Source: Lentzea jiangxiensis (GTDB lineage Bacteria; Actinomycetota; Actinomycetes; Mycobacteriales; Pseudonocardiaceae). Taken from it: DNA of 64,000 nt. Under the pieces are notes generated by a model. It did no database searches, was not told the origin of the DNA, and saw only the letters and a list, made by a program, of their open reading frames with translations. Below are positions 14,910 through 22,300 of the stretch, piece by piece. The stretch covers positions 62,001-126,000 of the forward strand of contig NZ_FNIX01000005.1 in the NCBI RefSeq assembly GCF_900104175.1. Reading direction: 5' to 3'. The position numbers were made by a program, and so were the translations under genes. How positions within the stretch are numbered: the first letter of the stretch is position 1; the number at the start of each line of letters is the position of its first letter.

Positions 14910-15699
14910 ACAGCAGCCGGGACTTCGGTTCCGGCAGCTCGTGCAGGTCGACGGTGATCTCGCGGTCGTACCAGACCAGATCGGGCAGCAACGCGACCGC
15001 GAGACCCCGCTCCACGAACCGCAGCTTCACCAGCACATCGGTGGAGGAGAACCGCACGTCCGGTTCGAAACCGTTGTGGCGGCACCAGTTCACGTTGAAG
15101 ATCCGCTGCGGGAAGCCCTCGGTCTCCATGATCCACGGGTGGGAGCCGATCTCGGAGACCGGGAGGCCGCGGGGGACGGCCAGCCGGATCGGGTCCCGGG
15201 TCAGTTCCCGGTACTCCAGACCGCTGAACCGCGCCTCCGGCTGGTCCGGCCACTCCTCCACGAAGACGAGGTCGAAGTCCCTGGCGTTCAAGGCGGACAG
15301 CGCTTCCGCGGGGTCGAGCACCTGGAACTCGATCCGCAACGACGGGTGCTCGTCCCGCATGCGCGCCAGCGTCGCCGGGATCAGCGCCAAGGCCGCCGTC
15401 TGGAACGTCGCGACGCGCAGCGTGCCGGTGATCTCGTGCAGCGAGGCGGCGACCTCCGACTCGGCCTGGTCCAGCCGGGTGAGCACCTCTTCGGTGTGCC
15501 GCACCAGGATTTCGGCCTGCGGGGTGAGCTTGACACGACGGCCGACGGGCTCCAGGAGCGGCACGCCGACCTCGTTCTCCAGCAACGACAGCTGCTGCGA
15601 CACCGACGAGGGGCTGTAGTTCAACGCCTGCGCGACGGCCGCGAGCGTCCCCCTTCGGGAGAGCTCGCGCAGAAGTCGCAGGCGGTGGAGGTCGAACAC
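14812..15699 (-). CDS. LysR-family transcriptional regulator
   Basis: The 295-residue protein has an N-terminal winged helix (MFDLHRLRLLRELSRRGTLAAVAQALNYSPSSVSQQLSLLENEVGVPLLEPVGR) and a two-lobed periplasmic-binding-protein-like effector domain from about 90. It probably controls the neighbouring exporter or the divergent secreted protein at 15780. Its 3' end runs 98 bases into the exporter gene on the other strand. The effector is unknown. Confidence 0.93.
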   Translation of the reverse strand: MFDLHRLRLLRELSRRGTLAAVAQALNYSPSSVSQQLSLLENEVGVPLLEPVGRRVKLTPQAEILVRHTEEVLTRLDQAESEVAASLHEITGTLRVATFQTAALALIPATLARMRDEHPSLRIEFQVLDPAEALSALNARDFDLVFVEEWPDQPEARFSGLEYRELTRDPIRLAVPRGLPVSEIGSHPWIMETEGFPQRIFNVNWCRHNGFEPDVRFSSTDVLVKLRFVERGLAVALLPDLVWYDREITVDLHELPEPKSRLLFTAARAGRGQHPAVRAFRETLALSVAPLRPRP

Positions 15700-15739
15700 C
15701 GGATCATTATCCGATACAGTCCGGCTACCGCCCCCTGAG

Positions 15740-15765
15740 AAGACGTGCTGGCCTCAGCACGTCTT
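15740..15765 (+). promoter_or_regulatory. Perfect 11-bp hairpin abutting the ribosome site
   Basis: AAGACGTGCTG-gcct-CAGCACGTCTT is an 11-bp perfect stem with a 4-base loop ending directly at GAGGAGG, the ribosome site of the gene at 15780. In RNA it would be very stable; in DNA it could be an operator for the divergent LysR regulator. Confidence 0.5.
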
Positions 15766-15779
15766 GAGGAGGTATCGGT

Positions 15780-16382
15780 ATGTCCGAACGACTCCGCACC
15801 GTCGCGGGGATCGCACTGGCAGCGGGTCTGCTCGTGCCGGTCTCCCCGGCACAGGCCCAGGTCGAAACCGGACCGTGGACGAGCTACTCACCGTCGTTCA
15901 CCGTCCAGGAACGCGGCTGCGGCACGGTGAGCGACCTGACGTTCCGGCTCACGTGCTCCACCGCGAGCGGTGACCAGCGTGCCGAGCGGCGGTACGCGAC
16001 CTACACCGGCGGCACCCGCCAGTTCGAGGGCAGCTTCCGGATCACGAGTCTCGGCGGCACCCGCGTCAGTCTCAAGCAGACGTTCCGGGAGGCCCCCACC
16101 GCGGGGCCGTTCTGGATGCTCGCCGTCGAACGCGGCGGCCGCTTGTACGCCGTGCACGGGGGCGCCACCATCTCCACCGGCGCGACCGTGGGCACGACCG
16201 TTCGCGTGAACACCGTGCACAACACGGCCACGGAACACCGCACGTACATCAACGGCTCGCGCGCGCACACCTATGCGAGCTCGGGTACGAGCTTCTACGA
16301 CAAGTTCGGCGCCTACAGGACGTCCAGCGGCCAAGGACCTGCCACGGTCGTCTGGAGCAACGTGCGGTTCTGGCGCAAGTGA
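15780..16382 (+). CDS. Secreted protein with polysaccharide-lyase/lectin-like beta fold
   Basis: The 200-residue protein has a strong ribosome site (GAGGAGG) and a signal peptide ending VSPAQAQ. The mature part is predicted to be nearly all beta strands. Its end, YDKFGAYRTSSGQGPATVVWSNVRFWRK, resembles the last strands of jelly-roll polysaccharide lyases (PL7/PL20 type), and TTVRVNTVHNTATEHRTYINGS resembles an adjacent strand pair. Two cysteines (in ERGCGTV and RLTCSTA) could pair. I would call it a lyase-like or glycan-binding secreted protein without naming a substrate. It is coupled to the lipoprotein gene downstream by a GTGA overlap. Confidence 0.65.
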   Translation: MSERLRTVAGIALAAGLLVPVSPAQAQVETGPWTSYSPSFTVQERGCGTVSDLTFRLTCSTASGDQRAERRYATYTGGTRQFEGSFRITSLGGTRVSLKQTFREAPTAGPFWMLAVERGGRLYAVHGGATISTGATVGTTVRVNTVHNTATEHRTYINGSRAHTYASSGTSFYDKFGAYRTSSGQGPATVVWSNVRFWRK

Positions 16383-17050
16383 TCGGGCGGGTGGCCCTGG
16401 CAGGACTGCTGCTCCTGGCCGCCTGCGGCCGGGAGCGGCAGGACCCCGTGCTGACGTCCGAGCTGACCTCGCCCGTCGACGTGACGCTGCACTGGCGTCC
16501 GGAGGCGGGGGCAGCCGGGCAGGTCGTCGAGTACGCGAACGCGGCGGACGGCGAGTACGCGGTCCTGGAGTTCAGCCCACCGGCGAAGAACTCCTACCGG
16601 CACCCGGACCTGATCCCGGAAACCCCGTTCTACTACCGGATCCGGCCGTACACGGGGACCGCTTCGGCCACCGTGGACGTGGCTCTGCCACCGGGGGACG
16701 ACGTGCCGGAGATCGAGGGGCCGGACTGGACGGCGCCGCGCAGGGACGGCGGGGGCACGCACCCCGTGGCGTCACCCGAGTCGGCGGCGCGCGAGCTCGA
16801 GGCGGAGGTGAAGCACGCCAACGGGATCCTGTTCACCTGGCGGGACAGGGCGTCGGACGAGGACGGGTACCTGATCGAGGTCAGGCCCGCGGGTGCGGCG
16901 GACTACCGCGTCGCCGTGCAGCTCGACCCGGACACCACGTCGTACGGGGTGATCACGCTCCCAGACGAGAAAGCCGCGGCCTATCGGGTGCGGGCGTTCC
17001 GGTTCGGGGCGCCCTCGAACCTGACACACCAGAGGACGGGGAAGGTCTGA
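16379..17050 (+). CDS. Lipoprotein with fibronectin type III-like modules
   Basis: Translation starts at GTG 16379 inside the previous stop (GTGA), so the gene is coupled to the secreted beta protein. The 223-residue product has a lipobox (LLLLAACG) and should be anchored outside the cell membrane. Two FN3-like modules can be traced, one around VDVTLHWRPEAG...FYYRIRPYTG and another around ILFTWRDRASDEDGYLIEVRPAG...AAYRVRAFRFG. An adhesive or scaffold role for the exported partner is plausible but unproven. The final 98 bases overlap an antisense small membrane-protein gene. Confidence 0.7.
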   Translation: MIGRVALAGLLLLAACGRERQDPVLTSELTSPVDVTLHWRPEAGAAGQVVEYANAADGEYAVLEFSPPAKNSYRHPDLIPETPFYYRIRPYTGTASATVDVALPPGDDVPEIEGPDWTAPRRDGGGTHPVASPESAARELEAEVKHANGILFTWRDRASDEDGYLIEVRPAGAADYRVAVQLDPDTTSYGVITLPDEKAAAYRVRAFRFGAPSNLTHQRTGKV

Positions 17051-17219
17051 GGGCCTGTCTGCCACACCACGCGCTCGCGGCGAGGAGCATCGCCGCGAGC
17101 GGGTAGGGCCAGGTCGTGCTCTCGGTGACCGCGAGCAGGACGTCGACCGCGGACAGGAGTCCGAAGATGCCGCTCAGCAGCCACCAGATGAGTTGATCTT
17201 CGCGCGCGTGGGCAGTCAT
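16953..17219 (-). CDS. Small two-helix membrane protein
   Basis: The 88-residue reading frame starts at ATG 17219, ten bases beyond the stop of the upstream helical protein gene, so the two may be cotranscribed. Two hydrophobic stretches (LIWWLLSGIFGLLSAVDVLLAV and WPYPLAAMLLAASAWCG) are followed by a Pro/Arg-rich tail. The tail lies opposite the lipoprotein gene and may partly reflect that overlap. Function unknown. Confidence 0.5.
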   Translation of the reverse strand: MTAHAREDQLIWWLLSGIFGLLSAVDVLLAVTESTTWPYPLAAMLLAASAWCGRQALRPSPSSGVSGSRAPRTGTPAPDRPRLSRLGA

Positions 17220-17229
17220 GGCGGCCGGG

Positions 17230-17874
17230 CTACCCGTTCTCGTCCTCCTTCACACCCTCTTCTTCCTCTTTTTTCTCCCCGCGGCGGCGCATGAACCCGA
17301 AACCGGGGATGCCGAGGATCGCCTGGCGCATGTCGCTCGTGACCTCGAGCAGCTGGTGCACCTCGGGGCCGACGCGGTCGAGGGTGGCGAGGATCGGCAG
17401 GATGTCGCTGGTCAGGTGCTCGGTCAGCACCGGCAGCTCGTCCACGAGCTTGATCGCCGCCTCGATCTCGTGCGGGGAGAGCTCCTCGACGAACCGCTTC
17501 GCGAGCGGCTGGGCCTGCTTGGCGATCGGTTCGTAGATGCCGATGAGCTCGTTGGCCGTGTCCGCGGTCCGGCCGGCCGCCGTGACGACCAGACCGGCGC
17601 GCTGGGCGACGTCGCCGGCGCTCGCCGTGATCGCGCGGACGTCGTCGACCGCCTTCTCCGCGTCCGCGACGACGTTCGCCGTGCGGTCGATGAGCTCGTC
17701 GGCCCTGCGCACGACGCCGTCGACGGCGTCGATCGTGCCGTTGACCTTGCGGACGAGCTGCTCGACCTCGCTGATGAGACCCAGCAGGCGGGTGGGGACG
17801 GCGGCGACGGCCGCTGTCGTGTCGAGGGCGGTGTCGAGCGCCTGCTTGGCAAGTCCCATGCCGGGGATTTCCAT
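17230..17874 (-). CDS. Amphipathic helical protein of unknown function
   Basis: This 214-residue protein starts MEIPGMGLAKQALDTALDTTAAVAAVPTRLLGL at ATG 17874; a longer in-frame start exists but adds implausible sequence. The bulk (about 30-180) is one long Ala/Val/Asp/Glu heptad-like helical region, and the end is a highly charged KKEEEEGVKEDE tail. Similar actinobacterial proteins are often mislabelled as a RuBisCO large subunit; nothing here supports that. An apolipoprotein-like surface or membrane association is possible. No catalytic motif is visible. Confidence 0.7.
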   Translation of the reverse strand: MEIPGMGLAKQALDTALDTTAAVAAVPTRLLGLISEVEQLVRKVNGTIDAVDGVVRRADELIDRTANVVADAEKAVDDVRAITASAGDVAQRAGLVVTAAGRTADTANELIGIYEPIAKQAQPLAKRFVEELSPHEIEAAIKLVDELPVLTEHLTSDILPILATLDRVGPEVHQLLEVTSDMRQAILGIPGFGFMRRRGEKKEEEEGVKEDENG

Positions 17875-18060
17875 GCGTCCACTCTGCCTTAAGCGTTGGT
17901 CGGTTCGGGGTAACGCCATTCGGTTTTCAACACTGTCAGACCTCCGGATCACCGTTCCTGATGTCTGCCAGTCGGCTGACCGGGCGAACCGGGAACCATG
18001 CGCCGCCCGAACAGGTCAGAGCCGGGGGTTAGCATCCCGGCGGGCGAGGGAGGGCGCGTT

Positions 18061-20235
18061 ATGTCTTGGTGGCACCGGATCAGACGCATTATCTCCGGTG
18101 GAGGGCGGGAATCGGCGAGTTTCGTCGCGGCGCTGCTGGGTGTCCTGGTGCTCGCGGGCGCCGCGCTCGGGCAGGGCATCTCCCGGACGTCGGTCGCGGT
18201 GTCGGACGGGCTCACCTGGCTGGGCGACGACCAGCGCGGTGAGGTCGTGCAGGTCAACCCCGTGTCGGGCAAGCCGCAGACGCGCCTGCAGATCAGCGGC
18301 CCCGACTCGCGGCTCGAGATCGCGCAGGAGGACGGGCGGCTCATCGTCCTCGACCGGCGCACCGGCGAGATCACCGTCATCGACCTGGCCACGCTGCTCG
18401 CCTCCGGCCGCCGGCAGGCGCCGCCCGGCGCGACGAGCAAGGTGCTCGTGTCGAACGGGATGGTGTTCGTCGTCGACCGCGCGAGCGGCACCGTGCACAC
18501 CGCCGACCCGCTGACGCTGGCCGACGTCGGCCGGACGTGGGAGGCGGGTCAGCCCCTCGCCGACGCCGTGGTGGACGAGCGCGGTGTGCTGTGGCTGGTC
18601 GACCACGGCGGCACGCTGCGCTCGCTCGACTGGTCCTACGACGAGGAGCGGTTCGAGGAACGCACCCAGCGCCAGGTCGGCGGTGCCGGTCCGCGCACGG
18701 TTCTCGTGCCGCACGACCAGGGCGTCACGCTGATCGGCCTCGACGGCGGTGTCGTCGTGCGCGACGGCACGGGGGAGGACGTCGACTCGTCGACCGACCG
18801 CTCCGACGCCGAGGTGATCGCCGCCCAGTCCTCGCCGCTCGACCTGGTGCCCGCGTCGGTCCCGGCGTCCTCGGTCGTGGTGCTGGTCGTCGGCCGCGAC
18901 GTCCTGCGCGTCGACGTCGGCGCGATGGGGTGCCCGAAGCCGGGCAGGCCCGCGGTGTTCCGCGACAAGGTCTACGTGCCCTGCAAGGGGTCCGGCAAGG
19001 TCGTCGTCCTCGACCGCGGGGGCCGGCGCGGCGGCGACGACGTGCGGACGTCCGGCGGGTCCGACCCCGAGCTCGTCTTCGACGACGGCCGGCTGTTCGT
19101 GAACGTGCCGGGCTCGTCCACGGGCGTGCTGGTCGACCCGGACGGCGCGACGCGCTCGCTGACGATCCGCAGCCCCGAGCTGCCGGTGAAGGACCCGGAC
19201 CGCTCGCCGCCGCCGTCCGTGCCGCCGCCCCCGCCACCGAACCCGAACGAGCCGACGAAGCCGCCGCGCAACCCGGGCAACGGCAACAACGGCGACAACA
19301 ACGGCACCGGGCCGACCACGGAGGTCTCCACCCCGCCGACGACGTCGTCGGTCCCGCCCTCCACGCCGGGCACGGCTCCCGCCGCGCCCGCCGGTGTGTC
19401 GGTGCGGGAGAAGTCGCGCGGCGCGTCCGCTCTCGTCGTCACGGTGAGCTGGAACGCGGTCGCGTCGGCCGATCCGGTCGTGGGCTACACGGTGTCCGGC
19501 TCCGGCTCGTTCTCCGGCGGATCGGTGTCGGCGCAGACGGCCGGGACGTCCACGGACCTGTCGGTGCCGTGCGCGGGTTCGACGTTCTGCACGAGCGGCA
19601 GGCTCGACGTGACGGTGCGGGCGTCCACGGCGTCGACCGCGGGTGCCGCGGGCATGGCGGCGTTCACGGTGACGCCGCCGAACAACCCGCCTCCTCCGCC
19701 ACCACCACCGGTGACGACCACGACGACACCTCCGCCCCCGCCACCACCTCCGCCGCCCGTGACGACCACGACCACGCCCCCGCCTCCTCCGCCGCCGCCA
19801 CCCCCGCCGTCGCTGCCGACCGCGGGTGCCACGGTGATCACCGGCGTCAGCAGTGGGCGGACGTTGCCCAGGCGCACGTTGACCTTGACGCCGCCCGCTG
19901 ACTGGGCGAGCCACAACGGCCGCTGTGAGGTCGTGAACAGGACGTACGGCTACTCCGTCGGCATCCCGTGCAACGCGACGACGGCCGCGATCGACCTGGA
20001 GGAGGGCACCAACGCGATCGTGGTGCGCGCCTACGCGGCCACCGGCGCAGGCCAGGTCGACTCGGCGGTGAGGAACGTGCTGTTCACCTACGACGAGTGC
20101 CAGGGCAAGCCCGGCTGCATCCCCAGGATGGCGCCGGCCGGAGCGGGGACCGCGCCGATGGGCGCGGGGGGTCTCGGCCTGCTGGCGTGTGCGTTCCTGC
20201 TGCGCATCGGTGTTCGCAGAGAAGAGGAAAAGTGA
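18061..20235 (+). CDS. Membrane-anchored propeller protein with FN3 and proline-rich linkers
   Basis: The 724-residue product starts at ATG 18061 after GGGAGGG. Residues about 20-42 form a membrane anchor. About 45-390 consist of repeated beta motifs (GLTWLGDDQRGEVVQVNPVSG, RLIVLDRRTGEITVID), as in beta-propellers. A Pro/Asn-rich stretch follows, then an FN3-like domain (about 460-555), then two near-identical blocks of PPPPPP...PVTTTTTPP, a further beta domain with paired cysteines and a C-terminal membrane helix with a basic tail. It is the first gene of a coupled four-gene operon with MoxR, DUF58 and a transglutaminase-like protein, so it is probably the envelope client or sensor of that system. 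Confidence 0.8.
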   Translation: MSWWHRIRRIISGGGRESASFVAALLGVLVLAGAALGQGISRTSVAVSDGLTWLGDDQRGEVVQVNPVSGKPQTRLQISGPDSRLEIAQEDGRLIVLDRRTGEITVIDLATLLASGRRQAPPGATSKVLVSNGMVFVVDRASGTVHTADPLTLADVGRTWEAGQPLADAVVDERGVLWLVDHGGTLRSLDWSYDEERFEERTQRQVGGAGPRTVLVPHDQGVTLIGLDGGVVVRDGTGEDVDSSTDRSDAEVIAAQSSPLDLVPASVPASSVVVLVVGRDVLRVDVGAMGCPKPGRPAVFRDKVYVPCKGSGKVVVLDRGGRRGGDDVRTSGGSDPELVFDDGRLFVNVPGSSTGVLVDPDGATRSLTIRSPELPVKDPDRSPPPSVPPPPPPNPNEPTKPPRNPGNGNNGDNNGTGPTTEVSTPPTTSSVPPSTPGTAPAAPAGVSVREKSRGASALVVTVSWNAVASADPVVGYTVSGSGSFSGGSVSAQTAGTSTDLSVPCAGSTFCTSGRLDVTVRASTASTAGAAGMAAFTVTPPNNPPPPPPPPVTTTTTPPPPPPPPPPVTTTTTPPPPPPPPPPPSLPTAGATVITGVSSGRTLPRRTLTLTPPADWASHNGRCEVVNRTYGYSVGIPCNATTAAIDLEEGTNAIVVRAYAATGAGQVDSAVRNVLFTYDECQGKPGCIPRMAPAGAGTAPMGAGGLGLLACAFLLRIGVRREEEK
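19682..19812 (+). repeat. Low-complexity proline/threonine-coding tract with duplicated block
   Basis: Within the propeller gene, CCN-rich sequence encodes polyproline runs interrupted twice by the same PVTTTTTP block. The similarity of the two blocks points to recent internal duplication, so length may differ between strains. Confidence 0.7.
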
Positions 20236-21197
20236 TCGACGCCGGTGAGGTTTCCGCCTTCCGCGACCTGCACACCCGGCTGGGTGACGCGGTCGAGGGC
20301 GCCGTGCGCGGCAAGCGCGACGTGGTCGACCTGGTCCTCGTGGCCATGTTCGCGGGCGGCCACGTGCTGCTCGAGGACGTTCCGGGCACGGGCAAGACGA
20401 CGCTGGCCCGTGCCGTCGCGGGCGCGCTGGGCGGGGTGTCGCGGCGCGTGCAGTTCACGCCGGACCTGCTGCCGTCCGACGTCACGGGCACCTCGGTCTA
20501 CGACCCGCAGACGGGCCAGATCCGGTTCCGGCCCGGCCCGGTGTTCGCGAACATCGTGCTGGCGGACGAGATCAACCGCGCGGCGGCCAAGACGCAGTCC
20601 GCGCTGCTCGAGGTGATGGAGGAGCGCACGGTCACGATCGACGGCGTCGGGCACGCGGTGCCCGACCCGTTCCTCGTCGTGGCCACGCAGAACCCGATCG
20701 ACCTCGACGGCACGTACCGCCTGCCCGAGGCGCAGCTGGACAGGTTCATGCTGCGCACCTCGATCGGCTACCCGTCGGTCGAGGACGAGCTCGACGTGCT
20801 GCGCCCCGGCAGCGGCGCCGGCCGGATCGCCGACGTGCACACCGTGTCGTCGCCACGGGAGATCAGCGCGTTCAGCGGCCGTCTGTCGCTGCTGCACGTG
20901 GCCGACCCGATCCTGCAGTACATCTCGGGCCTGGGCACGGGCACGAGGTCCGACGAGCGCCTGCGCCTCGGCTCCTCGACCCGCGGCCTGCGGACCCTGG
21001 TCCGCTGCGCCCAGGTGTACGCGGCGTCGAAGGGCCGGCACTTCGTGGTGCCGCAGGACGTCCAGGACATCGCCGACCCGGTGCTGGCCCACCGCCTGGT
21101 GCTGACGCGGGAGAGCGTGCTGGCGGGCGTGACGACGTCCGAGGTGCTGGCCGACGTGCTGTCGCGCGTGCCGGTGCCCAAGCCCTCGGCCCAATGA
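20232..21197 (+). CDS. MoxR-family AAA+ ATPase
   Basis: Translation begins at GTG 20232 within the preceding stop. The 321-residue protein has Walker A PGTGKTT (about 51-57), Walker B IVLADEIN, a sensor-1 asparagine in VVATQNPID, and an arginine finger region YRLPEAQLDRFMLR. MoxR ATPases act as chaperones that activate or insert cofactors into partner proteins, often together with DUF58/VWA proteins and membrane proteases or transglutaminases. Here the next gene is DUF58 and the last is transglutaminase-like, the standard order, so the four are expected to act together at the cell envelope. Confidence 0.95.
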   Translation: MIDAGEVSAFRDLHTRLGDAVEGAVRGKRDVVDLVLVAMFAGGHVLLEDVPGTGKTTLARAVAGALGGVSRRVQFTPDLLPSDVTGTSVYDPQTGQIRFRPGPVFANIVLADEINRAAAKTQSALLEVMEERTVTIDGVGHAVPDPFLVVATQNPIDLDGTYRLPEAQLDRFMLRTSIGYPSVEDELDVLRPGSGAGRIADVHTVSSPREISAFSGRLSLLHVADPILQYISGLGTGTRSDERLRLGSSTRGLRTLVRCAQVYAASKGRHFVVPQDVQDIADPVLAHRLVLTRESVLAGVTTSEVLADVLSRVPVPKPSAQ

Positions 21198-22300
21198 GAC
21201 TCACCGTGCGCGGCACCGGGACAGCGGTGCTGGGCGTGCTGATGCTGGGCGTCGGCCTGTGGTGGCGCTACCCGGGCATGGCGGCGTTCGGCCTGGCCCT
21301 GACCGCCCTGGTCGTCGCGTCCGTGATCTCGGTCCTGGTCGCGTCACCGCTGTCGGTGTCGCGCACGGTCCGTCCCCGCACCGTTCCGCGCCTGGCCCGC
21401 TGCAACGGCCGCCTGGAGCTGTCCGCGGTGGGGCGCTGGCCGGTCGCCCTGGACGCCGTCGACGTGGTGGCGGGAGTCCCGATCTCCGTGGACGTGCCGC
21501 TGCTGGAAGCGGGAGCGGTCGAGGCCGTCGACTACGCCATCCCGACCGAGCGCCGAGGCGTGTTCGACGTGGGTCCGCTGACGTTGCGCCGCAAGGGTCT
21601 GGCCGGCCTGGCGCAGGCGAGGACGGTGCTGGGCGAGGTCGTGCAGGTGCGCGTCGTCCCGCGCGTGCTCCCCGTCCGCGGCTTGCCGTCCGGCGCACGC
21701 CGTGGCCAGGTGGGCGCCGACGAACGGGTGGAACGCGGCGGCACCGACCTGGTGGGCCTGCGCGAGTACGTGCCGGGCGACGACCTCCGCCGCCTGCACT
21801 GGGCCACCTCGGCCCGCACCGGCACCCTGATGATCCGCGAGGACGCCGACCCGGCCCGCCCGCACCTGGCCGTGCTGCTCGACGACAGCACCACCTCCTA
21901 CGCGGACCCCCAGCGCTTCGAGGAGGCCGTCGAGGTGGCCGCCTCCCTGATCACCTCGGCCCTGGAACAGGGCCACCCGGTCCGCCTGCTGACGTCCTCC
22001 GGCGGCACCGACCTGGAGGAGCAGCAGGACTCGGCCCGGATCCTCTCCGCCCTGGCGGACCTGGAACTGCGGGACGTCGACGGCCGCCCCACCGTGCCCG
22101 TGCGCGACCTGGACGTGGTGGCCGTGGTCAGCGGGACCTCCGTCCCGGCCCTGGTCCTGGAAGCGGGACGAGCGGCCTGCGGCGTCGTGCTCGTGGTGGA
22201 CGAACAACGCCCGGTGAGCGCGGCCGGGTCGGTGCTGGTGATCAGCGGCGGCCGTGCGGAGGACCTGGTCGACTCGTGGAACGCGGTGGTGGCGCGGTGA
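21194..22300 (+). CDS. DUF58 family protein (MoxR partner)
   Basis: The ATG at 21194 overlaps the moxR stop (ATGA). The 368-residue protein has two N-terminal membrane helices (about 8-50). A long extracytoplasmic/cytoplasmic beta region follows, then the DUF58 signature GTDLVGLREYVPGDDLRRLHWATSARTGTLMIRED (about 178-212) and a VWA-like C-terminal domain with DDSTTSY. DUF58 proteins are thought to be MoxR clients or adaptors. It is coupled on both sides within the operon. Confidence 0.92.
   Translation: MRLTVRGTGTAVLGVLMLGVGLWWRYPGMAAFGLALTALVVASVISVLVASPLSVSRTVRPRTVPRLARCNGRLELSAVGRWPVALDAVDVVAGVPISVDVPLLEAGAVEAVDYAIPTERRGVFDVGPLTLRRKGLAGLAQARTVLGEVVQVRVVPRVLPVRGLPSGARRGQVGADERVERGGTDLVGLREYVPGDDLRRLHWATSARTGTLMIREDADPARPHLAVLLDDSTTSYADPQRFEEAVEVAASLITSALEQGHPVRLLTSSGGTDLEEQQDSARILSALADLELRDVDGRPTVPVRDLDVVAVVSGTSVPALVLEAGRAACGVVLVVDEQRPVSAAGSVLVISGGRAEDLVDSWNAVVAR

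Noticed and set aside
17230..17874. Common database label 'ribulose bisphosphate carboxylase large subunit' for such proteins
   Set aside because: The protein is a long amphipathic helix with no RuBisCO motif or length.
19682..19812. Repetitive tract that could suggest a CRISPR array or VNTR
   Set aside because: The repeats are CCN proline codons in frame within a gene, with no unique spacers.
18016..19914. 632-codon open frame on the minus strand
   Set aside because: It is the arginine-rich shadow of the propeller gene in high-GC DNA, without a start site, hydrophobic pattern or family.
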